From the NCBI GenBank assembly GCA_963753055.1, contig CAVWAP010000009.1, positions 372,001-436,000 of the forward strand: DNA of 64,000 nucleotides, in the 5' to 3' direction. The translations under genes and the position numbers were made by a program. The notes beneath the pieces are model-generated. The model was not told the origin of the DNA, made no database searches, and was given only the letters and a program-made list of their open reading frames with translations. Shown here piece after piece: positions 53,884 to 62,688 of this stretch (the stretch's first letter is position 1; each line of letters starts with the position of its first letter). Source of the DNA: JAUWGC01 sp963753055. Its GTDB lineage: Bacteria > Bacteroidota > Bacteroidia > Bacteroidales > B18-G4.

Positions 53884-54831
53884 ATGAAAATTGGATTAGA
53901 TGTTATGGGTGGGGACTTCGCTCCTGACACTACAATAGCTGGAGCCATTCTCGCCTTGAATGAAATTGATTCCACAGATACGCTTGTTCTTTTCGGAGAT
54001 CAGGAAATCATTAAACATAAGCTATCAGAGCAAGGATCCCGGGCAGACCTTTTTGAGATCATTGATGCACCTGATGTAGTAGGCATGGCCGAGCAGCCAA
54101 TCAAAGCCTTCACACAAAAACCTGAGTCGAGTCTTGCAAAAGGGTTTCTGCACTTAAAACAAGATAAAATAGATTCTTTTGCGAGCGCAGGCAACAGTGG
54201 TGCAATGATCATTGGGTCCATGTATACTGTTAAAACCATAGATGGTATCATCAGGCCATGCACATCAGTAGCCTTCCCAAATGAAAAAGGACACTATACC
54301 CTTTTACTTGACATTGGGACTAACCCCGAGCCTAAACCAGATGTGCTGTATCAATTTGGAATTCTTGGGAACATTTATGCCCGGCACGTATTTAATATTG
54401 AAAATCCAAAAATTGGTTTACTGAATATTGGCGGAGAAGAAGAGAAGGGCAATATGCTGATGCAGAGCACCTATCAGCTAATGAAAGATAACCGTGATTT
54501 CAATTTTGTTGGCAATATTGAGGGGCGCGATATCCTGGGTGGCAAGGCAGACGTGATCGTCTGTGACGGGTTTACCGGCAATGTAGTATTGAAACAGGTC
54601 GAGGGTATGCATGAGATATTAAAAAGAAGGGGGCTGACTGATGAATATATTGATAAGCTGGACTTTGAACATCATGGGGGCTCACCTGTCCTTGGGATCA
54701 ATGGTTCAGTAGTGGTAGGCCACGGTATATCCAATGCAGTTGCCATAAAAAACATGATCCTTCTCTCAAAAAATATCCATGAAGCAAAATTATTTGTCCG
54801 CATCAAGGAAGCATTTTCACGATATGCTTAA
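53884..54831 (+). CDS. plsX: phosphate acyltransferase PlsX
   Basis: The protein has 315 aa. MKIGLDVMGGDFAPD opens the protein, followed by SSLAKGFLHLK, ASAGNSGAMI, LLLDIGTNPEPKPD and VVCDGFTGNVVLK-type motifs, all characteristic of PlsX. It converts acyl-ACP to acyl-phosphate, the donor for PlsY in phospholipid synthesis. It is a peripheral membrane enzyme, third gene of the operon, 43 bp after rpmF and 36 bp before fabH. Confidence 0.97.
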   Translation: MKIGLDVMGGDFAPDTTIAGAILALNEIDSTDTLVLFGDQEIIKHKLSEQGSRADLFEIIDAPDVVGMAEQPIKAFTQKPESSLAKGFLHLKQDKIDSFASAGNSGAMIIGSMYTVKTIDGIIRPCTSVAFPNEKGHYTLLLDIGTNPEPKPDVLYQFGILGNIYARHVFNIENPKIGLLNIGGEEEKGNMLMQSTYQLMKDNRDFNFVGNIEGRDILGGKADVIVCDGFTGNVVLKQVEGMHEILKRRGLTDEYIDKLDFEHHGGSPVLGINGSVVVGHGISNAVAIKNMILLSKNIHEAKLFVRIKEAFSRYA

Positions 54832-54867
54832 TTTTGTGGGCGCCTCACTTCACTTAAACTTTAATCG

Positions 54868-55863
54868 ATGAGTCAAATCAAAGCAGCTATAACCGCAGTC
54901 CATGGATACGTACCAGATTTTGTACTAAGTAACGAGGTACTTGAAACAATGGTAGATACTACCGATGAATGGATAACAACACGGACAGGTATTAAGGAAA
55001 GAAGAATCCTCAGGGAAAAAGGTAAGGGGTCATCTGATCTTGGTGCTGAAGTGGTAAAAGGATTATTAGAGAAATCAGGCACAAAAGCGGATGAAGTAGA
55101 CCTGTTGATCTGCGCTACAGTGACTCCTGACTTTGCTTTTCCTGCGACAGCAAATATCATTGCTGAAAAAACAGGATTAACAAATGCATGGAGCTTTGAT
55201 ATTAATGCGGCATGCTCAGGATTTATTTACTCTCTTGTTACAGCCTCTCAGTTCATCGAGAACGGAAAGTACAAAAAAGTAATGGTCATCGGTGCTGAAA
55301 AGATGTCGATGATGACTGATTACACTGACAGGACAACCTGCGTACTTTTCGGTGATGCTTCAGCCGGGGTTTTACTTGAACCAGCTACAGAAGATATCGG
55401 GATTAAGGACTCAATCCTGAGAACTGATGGCTCAGGCACTTTCCATCTATATCAAAAAGGTGGTGGCGCTGTCAAGCCTGCTTCTTTTCGTACAGTTGCC
55501 GGAGGTGAGCATTTTATTTACCAGGAAGGGCAACAGGTTTTCAAGTTCGCTGTTACCAGGATGGCAGATGTATCTGTTGAGATCATGGAACGCAACAACC
55601 TCAAGTCAGAAGATGTTGCCTGGCTCGTACCGCATCAAGCTAACCTGAGGATTATCGATGCGACTGCCCGTCGAATGGGTATCAATAAAGAACAGGTGAT
55701 GATCAATATTGAAAAATACGGCAATACAACCTCAGCAACCATTCCCCTTTGCCTCTGGGAATGGGAAAATCAACTTAAAAAAGGTGACAACGTGATCCTT
55801 GCAGCATTCGGTGGCGGATTTACCTGGGGATCTGTCTATGTCAAATGGGCTTACGACTCCTAA
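54868..55863 (+). CDS. fabH: 3-oxoacyl-ACP synthase III (FabH)
   Basis: The protein has 331 aa. The catalytic triad is visible: C116 in NAACSGFIYSL, His in VPHQANLRI and Asn in YGNTTSAT. TTDEWITTRTGIKERRI near the N-terminus is typical. It starts fatty-acid synthesis by condensing an acyl-CoA with malonyl-ACP. Last gene of the operon. The next gene, an ECF sigma, begins 109 bp on and probably has its own promoter. Confidence 0.97.
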   Translation: MSQIKAAITAVHGYVPDFVLSNEVLETMVDTTDEWITTRTGIKERRILREKGKGSSDLGAEVVKGLLEKSGTKADEVDLLICATVTPDFAFPATANIIAEKTGLTNAWSFDINAACSGFIYSLVTASQFIENGKYKKVMVIGAEKMSMMTDYTDRTTCVLFGDASAGVLLEPATEDIGIKDSILRTDGSGTFHLYQKGGGAVKPASFRTVAGGEHFIYQEGQQVFKFAVTRMADVSVEIMERNNLKSEDVAWLVPHQANLRIIDATARRMGINKEQVMINIEKYGNTTSATIPLCLWEWENQLKKGDNVILAAFGGGFTWGSVYVKWAYDS

Positions 55864-55972
55864 AAAGCCCCTTTTCTTTCCAACTTTTTTTTTCTCTTAA
55901 CGTCTTTATTGATAAAGCACCCGGAATTGATTATCTTGTAACCCGCAAGAAATTTAAACGTCTAATTCACAA

Positions 55973-56548
55973 ATGGGCTATCAATCAGATCATTATTATA
56001 TTGACAAGGTCTTAGGGGGAGATGTAAACGCTTATGCTCAATTGGTAGAGAAGCACAAAGAAATGGTATTTACCATCGCCAACAGGATCACCAGAAGAAG
56101 GGAAGATGCTGAAGAGATTGCCCAGGACGCGTTCATGAAGGCTTTTCAACATCTGAAAGAATTCAAGAAACAATCCAAGTTCTCTACCTGGTTATACAGG
56201 ATTACATACAATACTGCCATATCAAGGATACGCAAAAAATCATTGGAAATGACAACACTGGATGAAAATATGATGGAAAAGATCCCTGAAGATGATGTCC
56301 GGAATGATATAAAAGACCTTAATGAACAGGAACAGCAGCAGCTGATTAATATCGTTTTAGAACAGCTGAACGAACTGGATTACCTGATTATCACTATGTT
56401 TTATTTGAAAGAAAAATCTATCGATGACATTGCAGACATCACGGGTTTATCTAAATCAAATATTAAAGTAAAACTACACAGGATCAGGAAAAAAATGTAC
56501 CAGGATTTGTACAATCGAATGGGAGAAAAAGTCGATGTGCTCGTTTAA
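55973..56548 (+). CDS. ECF-type RNA polymerase sigma factor
   Basis: The protein has 191 aa. Region 2 is REDAEEIAQDAFMKAFQHLKEF and STWLYRITYNTAISRIRKK. Region 4 is FYLKEKSIDDIADITGLSKSNIKVKLHRIRKKM. The region 2-4 linker is acidic. It is followed after 9 bp by a two-helix membrane protein gene that is its likely regulator. It is unrelated in detail to the ECF factor at 11134. Target genes are not visible. Confidence 0.94.
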   Translation: MGYQSDHYYIDKVLGGDVNAYAQLVEKHKEMVFTIANRITRRREDAEEIAQDAFMKAFQHLKEFKKQSKFSTWLYRITYNTAISRIRKKSLEMTTLDENMMEKIPEDDVRNDIKDLNEQEQQQLINIVLEQLNELDYLIITMFYLKEKSIDDIADITGLSKSNIKVKLHRIRKKMYQDLYNRMGEKVDVLV

Positions 56549-56557
56549 CCAGCGAAA

Positions 56558-57001
56558 ATGAAACAAATGAAATCAAAACAATTAAACAAGGATAAAATGC
56601 TTGGGAACCTCATCAAAAAAGCCAGTTTAGATTCTCCGGGAGAGGACTTTACAAGCCAGATCATGGAGCAAATCCGTGCCAGCGTCACAGTCGAAACTAT
56701 ATTCCAGCAGCCCCTGATATCCAGTAAAATGTGGATTATTATTGGATTTGCGCTTGCAACCCTTTTCGGGACCGTATTTATTATCGACTTTTCATTCCTG
56801 GGAGGTATATTTGATGGTATCACAATGGACCAGCCTAAGGTCGTTAACTTCTTTACTAGCATGCTCAACTCTGTAGGACAATGGTTTGCCGGGGTTAAGC
56901 TATCTTCAGTAACTGCCATGCTCCTTATTTCTATCGGACTGCTAATACTTATTGAAAGGTTATTGAGAAAACCCAAAGCTACCAATACCCTTATGGTATA
57001 A
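56558..57001 (+). CDS. small two-helix membrane protein, putative sigma regulator
   Basis: The protein has 147 aa. The basic N-terminal ~60 residues are cytoplasmic (NLIKKASLDSPGEDFTSQIMEQIR). Two transmembrane helices follow at about 65-88 (WIIIGFALATLFGTVFIIDF) and 117-137 (AMLLISIGLLILIE). No ZAS zinc motif is present. The 9-bp spacing to an ECF sigma gene and the N-terminal soluble part with membrane anchor suggest an anti-sigma role. That is inferred from position only. Confidence 0.65.
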   Translation: MKQMKSKQLNKDKMLGNLIKKASLDSPGEDFTSQIMEQIRASVTVETIFQQPLISSKMWIIIGFALATLFGTVFIIDFSFLGGIFDGITMDQPKVVNFFTSMLNSVGQWFAGVKLSSVTAMLLISIGLLILIERLLRKPKATNTLMV

Positions 57002-57034
57002 TTTATGTAATTTCGGGTAAAGAAACCATGGAGC

Positions 57035-57913
57035 ATGTTACCCGAAAATCTGTCTGTCCATATTCAATCCAGACTTTCCGATATCCTTGGAACCACTATC
57101 ATAATCAGTGGAACTAATCCTCTATCCGGTGGTGATATCAACGATGCCTTCAGGATAGAAACCAACAAAGGGCAATTTTTCCTTAAATATAACAGTGCTT
57201 CCCGGTACCCGGGCATGTTTCTTAAAGAAGCAAAAGGACTATCCTTACTGAGCCAGGCCGCTGAAGTCGATATTCCTGATGTGGTGGATGCCGGAGAAAC
57301 TGCCAGTCATTCATACCTGCTCCTGGAATTTATGAAAACAGCCCCACAAAAGAAGGACTTCTGGGAAGCATTTGGCATTGCTCTGGCCAGGTTGCACCGT
57401 CACACATCCGACTCTTTTGGCCTGGACCATGATAATTACATTGGTTCATTGCCCCAGAGTAACTATTTACATAACACATGGATATCTTTTTTCATCTCTG
57501 AGCGCCTGGAGAGGCAGGCCAGGATGGCCAGGGATAAAGGCCTTATAGATCGTCCTTTCCTGAACAAGCTTGAAAAACTATATGCTCAACTTCCTGGCAT
57601 TATCCCTGTAGAGCCTCCATCGCTGATACATGGCGATCTCTGGTCCGGAAATTACATGACCGGTCCGCTGGGGCATGCAGTTATCATCGATCCTGCAGTA
57701 TATTACGGACACCGTGAGATGGATATCGGCATGTCGCGTCTGTTTGGTGGCTTTGGTGAGGCCTTCTACCAGGCCTATAACCAGGAATATGAAATGGAGC
57801 CCGGATGGATCGACCGGGTAGATATTTACAACCTTTATCCGCTGTTGGTGCATGTTAATCTTTTTGGTGGAGGGTATATTGGTTCTGTGGAAAGTATACT
57901 GAGGCAATTTTAA
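57035..57913 (+). CDS. fructosamine/ketosamine-3-kinase family protein
   Basis: The protein has 292 aa. The aminoglycoside phosphotransferase-like fold is seen in GQFFLKYNSA (ATP-binding Lys), LLLEFM, the catalytic loop IHGDLWSGNYM, and the metal-binding VIIDPAVYYGHREMDIGM. This combination is specific to fructosamine kinases, which phosphorylate sugar-amine adducts on proteins or small molecules so they break down. It has 33-bp spacing to the upstream membrane protein gene. The glnS gene follows with its own promoter. Confidence 0.94.
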   Translation: MLPENLSVHIQSRLSDILGTTIIISGTNPLSGGDINDAFRIETNKGQFFLKYNSASRYPGMFLKEAKGLSLLSQAAEVDIPDVVDAGETASHSYLLLEFMKTAPQKKDFWEAFGIALARLHRHTSDSFGLDHDNYIGSLPQSNYLHNTWISFFISERLERQARMARDKGLIDRPFLNKLEKLYAQLPGIIPVEPPSLIHGDLWSGNYMTGPLGHAVIIDPAVYYGHREMDIGMSRLFGGFGEAFYQAYNQEYEMEPGWIDRVDIYNLYPLLVHVNLFGGGYIGSVESILRQF

Positions 57914-57920
57914 GATTGCT

Positions 57921-57952
57921 GTTGATTTACTTATGATTAAGTTATATTTTTG
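57921..57952 (+). promoter_or_regulatory. glnS promoter
   Basis: GTTG at 57921-57924, 20-bp spacer, TATTTTTG at 57945-57952. Matches the Bacteroidota consensus except for the first base of the upstream box. The ATG is 25 bp downstream of the -7 box. Confidence 0.7.
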
Positions 57953-57976
57953 CCGCTTGATTGAAGCAGTGAGGCT

Positions 57977-59689
57977 ATGGAAACAAACAAACCAGATCTT
58001 AAAGATGGCAACGGTGAAAGCAAATCTTTAAATTTTATCGAATCAATTATTGAGGAGGACATCCGCAATGCCAGGCATGATGGCAGAGTGCATACTCGTT
58101 TCCCTCCTGAACCTAACGGTTATTTGCATATCGGACATGCCAAATCCATCTGTCTGAATTTTGGTTTGGCAAAATCATATAATGGGCTCACAAATCTGCG
58201 ATTCGATGATACTAACCCGACCAGGGAAGAGGAAGAGTATGTCAACTCCATAATCGAAGATGTCAGGTGGCTTGGCTTCGACTGGGAAGACCGGCTTTTC
58301 TATGCTTCGGATTATTTTGAGCAGCTTTATGAATGGGCCCTGCTAATCATCCGTAAAGGAATGGCTTATGTCGACGACCAACCTGCAGAACTCATCAGTG
58401 AGCAAAAAGGAACACCAACCAAGCCCGGTACTGAAAGTCCTTACCGCAACAGGACGGTTCAGGAGAACCTTGATTTGTTTACCCGCATGAAAGAAGGTGA
58501 ATTCCCGGATGGAGCAAGAGTCCTGCGTGCCAAGATTGACATGGCATCGCCCAATATGCACCTTCGTGATCCAATCATGTACAGGATCATGCATACCAGC
58601 CACGACCGGACAGGAGATTCATGGTGCATTTATCCAATGTACGATTATGCGCACGGACAATCTGATTACCTTGAAGGTATAACTCATTCCATCTGTACAT
58701 TGGAGTTCGAGATACACCGGCCTTTGTATGATTGGTTCCTCGACCAGATCGTTGAGCCTGGTGCCTATCGCCCAACACAATACGAATTCGCTCGCCTGAA
58801 CCTCAGCTATACAGTGATGAGCAAGCGTAAACTGCTTCAGCTTGTTACTGAAGGCATCGTTGATGGCTGGGATGACCCACGCATGCCGACGATTTCCGGG
58901 CTAAGAAGGAGAGGTTATACTCCTGAGTCAATTCGGAATTTCGCTGAACGTGTTGGTGTGGCCAAGAGAGACAATGTCATTGATGTGGCCCTGCTGGAAT
59001 ATAGTGTGCGCGAGGATCTTAATAAGAAAGCCAACCGGGTGATGGGTGTACTCAATCCATTGAAAATCACCATCACCAACTATCCTGAAGGACAAACAGA
59101 AGAGCTGGAAGCTATCAATAATCCTGAAGACGAAAGCCAGGGTAAACGTAAAATCCCTTTTTCAAAAGAGATATATATTGAAAAAGATGACTTCATGGAA
59201 GATCCTCCGGGTAAATTTTTCCGCCTGGCCCCAGGAAGAGAAGTACGCCTGAAATATGCTTATATCATCCAATGTGACGAGGTGATAAAAGATGAAAGCG
59301 GGGATGTGGTGGAGCTAAAATGCAGCTATGATCCGGAGACAAAGAGTGGCATGGCACCTAGCGACAGGAAAGTTAAAGGTACCTTGCACTGGGTTTCAGC
59401 ACAGCATGCCCTTGATGCTGAAGTCAGGCTGTATGATCGACTCTTCATCAAGGAAGAACCTGATATCGTGGAAGAAGGACAGGATTTCAAATCAAACCTG
59501 AATCCGGATTCCCTGGAAATTCTAAATGCTAAGGTAGAACCCAGTTTGAAAGAGGCGGATCCTGGAAACCAGGTTCAATTTGAACGTCTGGGCTATTTCT
59601 GTATCGATTCCAGGTATACTACAGCGGATAAACTTGTCTTTAACCGCACTGTACCACTGCGCGATTCATGGGCTAGAAAGAACAAATAG
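57977..59689 (+). CDS. glnS: glutaminyl-tRNA synthetase
   Basis: The protein has 570 aa, full length. The class I HIGH motif is at residues 51-54 (PPEPNGYLHIGHAKS), and the KMSKS-equivalent VMSKRK lies near 280-285. DDTNPTREEEEY and THSICTLEFEIHRPLYDW are GlnRS-specific. The C-terminal anticodon-binding beta-barrels are present (DFMEDPPGKFFRLAPGREVRLKYAYII). Direct GlnRS charging means the organism need not use GatCAB for tRNA-Gln. Confidence 0.98.
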   Translation: METNKPDLKDGNGESKSLNFIESIIEEDIRNARHDGRVHTRFPPEPNGYLHIGHAKSICLNFGLAKSYNGLTNLRFDDTNPTREEEEYVNSIIEDVRWLGFDWEDRLFYASDYFEQLYEWALLIIRKGMAYVDDQPAELISEQKGTPTKPGTESPYRNRTVQENLDLFTRMKEGEFPDGARVLRAKIDMASPNMHLRDPIMYRIMHTSHDRTGDSWCIYPMYDYAHGQSDYLEGITHSICTLEFEIHRPLYDWFLDQIVEPGAYRPTQYEFARLNLSYTVMSKRKLLQLVTEGIVDGWDDPRMPTISGLRRRGYTPESIRNFAERVGVAKRDNVIDVALLEYSVREDLNKKANRVMGVLNPLKITITNYPEGQTEELEAINNPEDESQGKRKIPFSKEIYIEKDDFMEDPPGKFFRLAPGREVRLKYAYIIQCDEVIKDESGDVVELKCSYDPETKSGMAPSDRKVKGTLHWVSAQHALDAEVRLYDRLFIKEEPDIVEEGQDFKSNLNPDSLEILNAKVEPSLKEADPGNQVQFERLGYFCIDSRYTTADKLVFNRTVPLRDSWARKNK

Positions 59690-59841
59690 TACCTGATTGA
59701 CCGGGTAACTTTTCTTGTTTTTTAAAGATTAAGTATTTTTACCCAAAAACTATGGTATAATTACCCCTATCTTAATTAATTTAGTATTTTGGCTACCTGC
59801 AATAGAAGATTATATTAACCCAACAGATAAAACTATTTATC

Positions 59842-60423
59842 ATGAAAAGAATATTTCTTTCTTTTTTTATTCTACTACTCGCACTATCGATCTATGCGCA
59901 ACAACAAAGAGAATTGCCTCCTGATCTGGCAATATTATATGTTAAACTAGATTTTCCTGATACAGTTCCGCTGGTTATCCAGACTGCACTTTTTGAAGAA
60001 AATCCATTTAAGATTTATGATACGCTGGTTACTAATAATAAAGCTTTTATTGAATCTCAGTTTACAGCAACAACTGATACTGCCGTTATGCAAAACAGGG
60101 TCATATCAGCCATGACCTTTTACTGGGACCGCGTATTCGAAACAGTAAATGGATTTGATGTTACATTAGTCTCATCAAGGCCAACGGATGTTCTTTCATT
60201 CTCAATTAAAGATCCTAAAGAACAATTGTGGGTTGTAACAAAGACAACCTTTTTTAAAGGTTATTTTGTTCTCTGGAGTTTGCCCATTCAAATTGAAGGT
60301 GGTAAAGAGTATGAAGTGGTTCTGAACAAAGACAATTATTTAGACTTAACAGGCCTGTTCAGCTATATTATGGCGGGAAAACCAAAAAGTCCGAACGCCA
60401 ATAAACCGGTTGGATCGCAATAG
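59842..60423 (+). CDS. secreted protein of unknown function
   Basis: The protein has 193 aa. The signal peptide is MKRIFLSFFILLLALSIYAQ, cut at YAQ-QQ. The mature part is mixed and moderately hydrophobic with no Cys, no lipobox and no motif I recognise. A hydrophobic stretch near the end (TGLFSYIMAG) is too short for a membrane helix. It stands alone between glnS and fusA, ending in a strong terminator. Codon use looks ordinary, so it is probably a real lineage-specific gene. Confidence 0.75.
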   Translation: MKRIFLSFFILLLALSIYAQQQRELPPDLAILYVKLDFPDTVPLVIQTALFEENPFKIYDTLVTNNKAFIESQFTATTDTAVMQNRVISAMTFYWDRVFETVNGFDVTLVSSRPTDVLSFSIKDPKEQLWVVTKTTFFKGYFVLWSLPIQIEGGKEYEVVLNKDNYLDLTGLFSYIMAGKPKSPNANKPVGSQ

Positions 60424-60454
60424 GGCTGAAAAATATACTAATAACTTTACGTAA

Positions 60455-60485
60455 ACAGGTGTACTTTATTCGTACACCTGTTTTA
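60455..60485 (+). terminator. intrinsic terminator
   Basis: ACAGGTGTAC - TTTATTC - GTACACCTGT, a 10-bp perfect stem, then TTTTATTTTT. It follows the secreted-protein gene. Its T-tract overlaps the -7 box of the next gene. Confidence 0.9.
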
Positions 60486-60491
60486 TTTTTG
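60484..60491 (+). promoter_or_regulatory. -7 box upstream of the EF-G gene
   Basis: TATTTTTG matches TAnnTTTG. No good TTG lies 20 bp upstream. The position makes the GTG at 60491 part of the promoter and supports ATG 60515 as the true start. Confidence 0.45.
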
Positions 60492-60514
60492 TGGTCTCAA
60501 AAATTAGCCATACT

Positions 60515-62581
60515 ATGACAATATTAAAAAACCTTAGAAATATAGGAATTGCCGCACACATTGACGCAGGCAAGACCACCGTTACTGAAAGGATCCTTTA
60601 CTATACAGGGATCAATCGGAAGATGGGAGAAGTCCATGACGGACAAGCTACCATGGACTTCATGAAACAAGAACAGGAGAGGGGAATCACCATTGCCTCT
60701 GCTGCAATTTCCTGTCACTGGAATGAAGCACAAATCAACATTATAGATACACCAGGGCACGTTGATTTCACCGTTGAGGTTGAACGATCACTGCGGGTTA
60801 TCGATGGAATGATTGCTGTTTTTTGCGCAGTTGGAGGTGTCGAACCCCAAAGTGAAACAGTATGGAACCAGGCTGACCGCTACAAAGTTCCAAGAATCGC
60901 CTTTATCAATAAAATGGACAGGACAGGTGCTGAGTTTGATGATGTCGTTTCTCAGATGAATGAATACCTGGATGCAAATGCACTTGCATTTCAGCTACCT
61001 ATCGGAGCAGAAGATGATTTTACCGGAATTATCGATGTAATTGATCAAAAAGCCTATGTATTTCAAGGGCATGAACGTGCTGAAATTGATATCCCGGAAG
61101 AATACAGACAAAATTTTGAGAAAGCAAGGGCCTTGTTGGTCGAGAAAATTGCCGACTACGATGACGAGATCGCAGAACTCTTCCTTGCTGATCAGGAGAT
61201 ACCAGCCGAACAGCTGAAGCAGGCTGCAAGGGATGCAACGCTGAAGTTGATGATCACGCCGGTATTCTGCGGAGCTGCATACAAGAACAAAGGAGTTCAG
61301 CTATTATTGGATGCAGTTATCGATTATCTTCCTTCTCCACTTGATATTGGTGCTATCGTTGGTACCGATATTGATAATGCAGAAAAATCACATACCCGTA
61401 ATCCAAGTGCGCATGACCCGTTTTCTGCTTTGGCCTTTAAGCTGATTCATGATCCCTATGTCGGACAGCAAACTTTCATAAGGATTTATTCTGGAAAATT
61501 GAAAAGTGGTATGCAGATCTATAATGCGACAAAAGGCAAGAATGAGCGTATCGGTAGGATCATGAGGATACATGCTAAAGACCGGGAAGAGGTTCAGGAA
61601 GCCGGACCAGGAGAAATAGTTGCACTGATTGGTATGAAATTTACCAAAACAGGGGATTCGCTTTGCGATTCCGACCAGCCATTGTACCTTGAATCAATTC
61701 AGATACCCCCTTCCGTCATTGAACTGAAAATTTCTCCTGCCACACATAAAGATCAAAGCAAGTTAGGCGAAGCATTGCATAAATTGTCTGCCGAAGATCC
61801 ATCATTTAATACCAGATACGACGATGAAACAGAAGAAACCGTTGTATCAGGGATGGGGGAACTACACCTTGAGATCATTGTCGATCGCTTGCGTCATGAG
61901 TTCAACCTGGAGGTATTAGTTGGAGAACCTGCAGTGGCCATGAGGGAAACAATTACCAACGAAGTGCGTGTGGATTATAAATATGCCAAGCAATCGGGTG
62001 GAAAAGGACAGTTTGCCCATATCGTCATGCGCCTGGAGCCCAATGAAGGTGAAGGATACGAATTTATTAACCATATCAAGGGAGGAGCAATCCCCCAGGA
62101 ATTCATCCCTTCAGTTAATAAGGGTATCACCAAAACCATGGATGAAGGAATCCTGGCAGGCTTCCCGATTGTGGATGTCAAGGTAGTGCTCGTAGATGGA
62201 AAACACCACCCGGTGGATTCTTCTGATATGGCATTCCAAACTTGTGCTTCTATTGGTTTCAAAGATGGCTTCAGGAAAGCCACTCCCATTCTGAAAGAAC
62301 CAGTAATGAAGATCGAGATAAATACACCTGATGAATATATTGGAGATATTGTTGGTAACCTCAACAGGAAAAGAGGAAAGATTGAATCCATGAGACGTCA
62401 CCGTAAAGGCTCACAAAAACTTATTGGATTTGTCCCTTTGATGGAAATGTTTGGATACGCCACTCAACTAAGGAACCTGTCCAGTGGAAGAGCCAATTAT
62501 TCAATGGATTTCTATCAGTATATGCCGGTAAGCAAGTCGCTCCAGGAAGAATTGCTTAAAAAGCTGTCGGAAGACAAATAG
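60515..62581 (+). CDS. fusA: elongation factor G paralogue
   Basis: The protein has 688 aa from ATG 60515 (MTILKNLRNIG). A GTG at 60491 lies in the promoter box. All GTPase motifs are intact: AHIDAGKTT (residues 14-22), DTPGH and NKMD. Domains II-V follow to the end (SGMGELHLEIIVDRL, GGKGQFAHIVMRLEP, MEMFGYATQLRNLSSGRANYSMDF). It is a full EF-G but is not in the usual rpsL-rpsG-fusA-tuf cluster, and FCAVGGVEPQSETVW differs slightly from main-operon EF-Gs I know. It is therefore probably a second copy, possibly for translocation under stress or ribosome recycling. Confidence 0.93.
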   Translation: MTILKNLRNIGIAAHIDAGKTTVTERILYYTGINRKMGEVHDGQATMDFMKQEQERGITIASAAISCHWNEAQINIIDTPGHVDFTVEVERSLRVIDGMIAVFCAVGGVEPQSETVWNQADRYKVPRIAFINKMDRTGAEFDDVVSQMNEYLDANALAFQLPIGAEDDFTGIIDVIDQKAYVFQGHERAEIDIPEEYRQNFEKARALLVEKIADYDDEIAELFLADQEIPAEQLKQAARDATLKLMITPVFCGAAYKNKGVQLLLDAVIDYLPSPLDIGAIVGTDIDNAEKSHTRNPSAHDPFSALAFKLIHDPYVGQQTFIRIYSGKLKSGMQIYNATKGKNERIGRIMRIHAKDREEVQEAGPGEIVALIGMKFTKTGDSLCDSDQPLYLESIQIPPSVIELKISPATHKDQSKLGEALHKLSAEDPSFNTRYDDETEETVVSGMGELHLEIIVDRLRHEFNLEVLVGEPAVAMRETITNEVRVDYKYAKQSGGKGQFAHIVMRLEPNEGEGYEFINHIKGGAIPQEFIPSVNKGITKTMDEGILAGFPIVDVKVVLVDGKHHPVDSSDMAFQTCASIGFKDGFRKATPILKEPVMKIEINTPDEYIGDIVGNLNRKRGKIESMRRHRKGSQKLIGFVPLMEMFGYATQLRNLSSGRANYSMDFYQYMPVSKSLQEELLKKLSEDK

Positions 62582-62688
62582 AACCGTTTGTAAAATCATA
62601 TCACACCCAGGTAAATCAAGTAGTGCATTTCAGGTGTTATTTGTATTGTTTTGTATAGGTATTTATTAACCCTACAAGCCTACCAACA

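Noticed and set aside
60491..60514. GTG start adding 8 residues to EF-G
   Set aside because: Overlaps the TATTTTTG promoter box. ATG 60515 gives the normal EF-G N-terminus.
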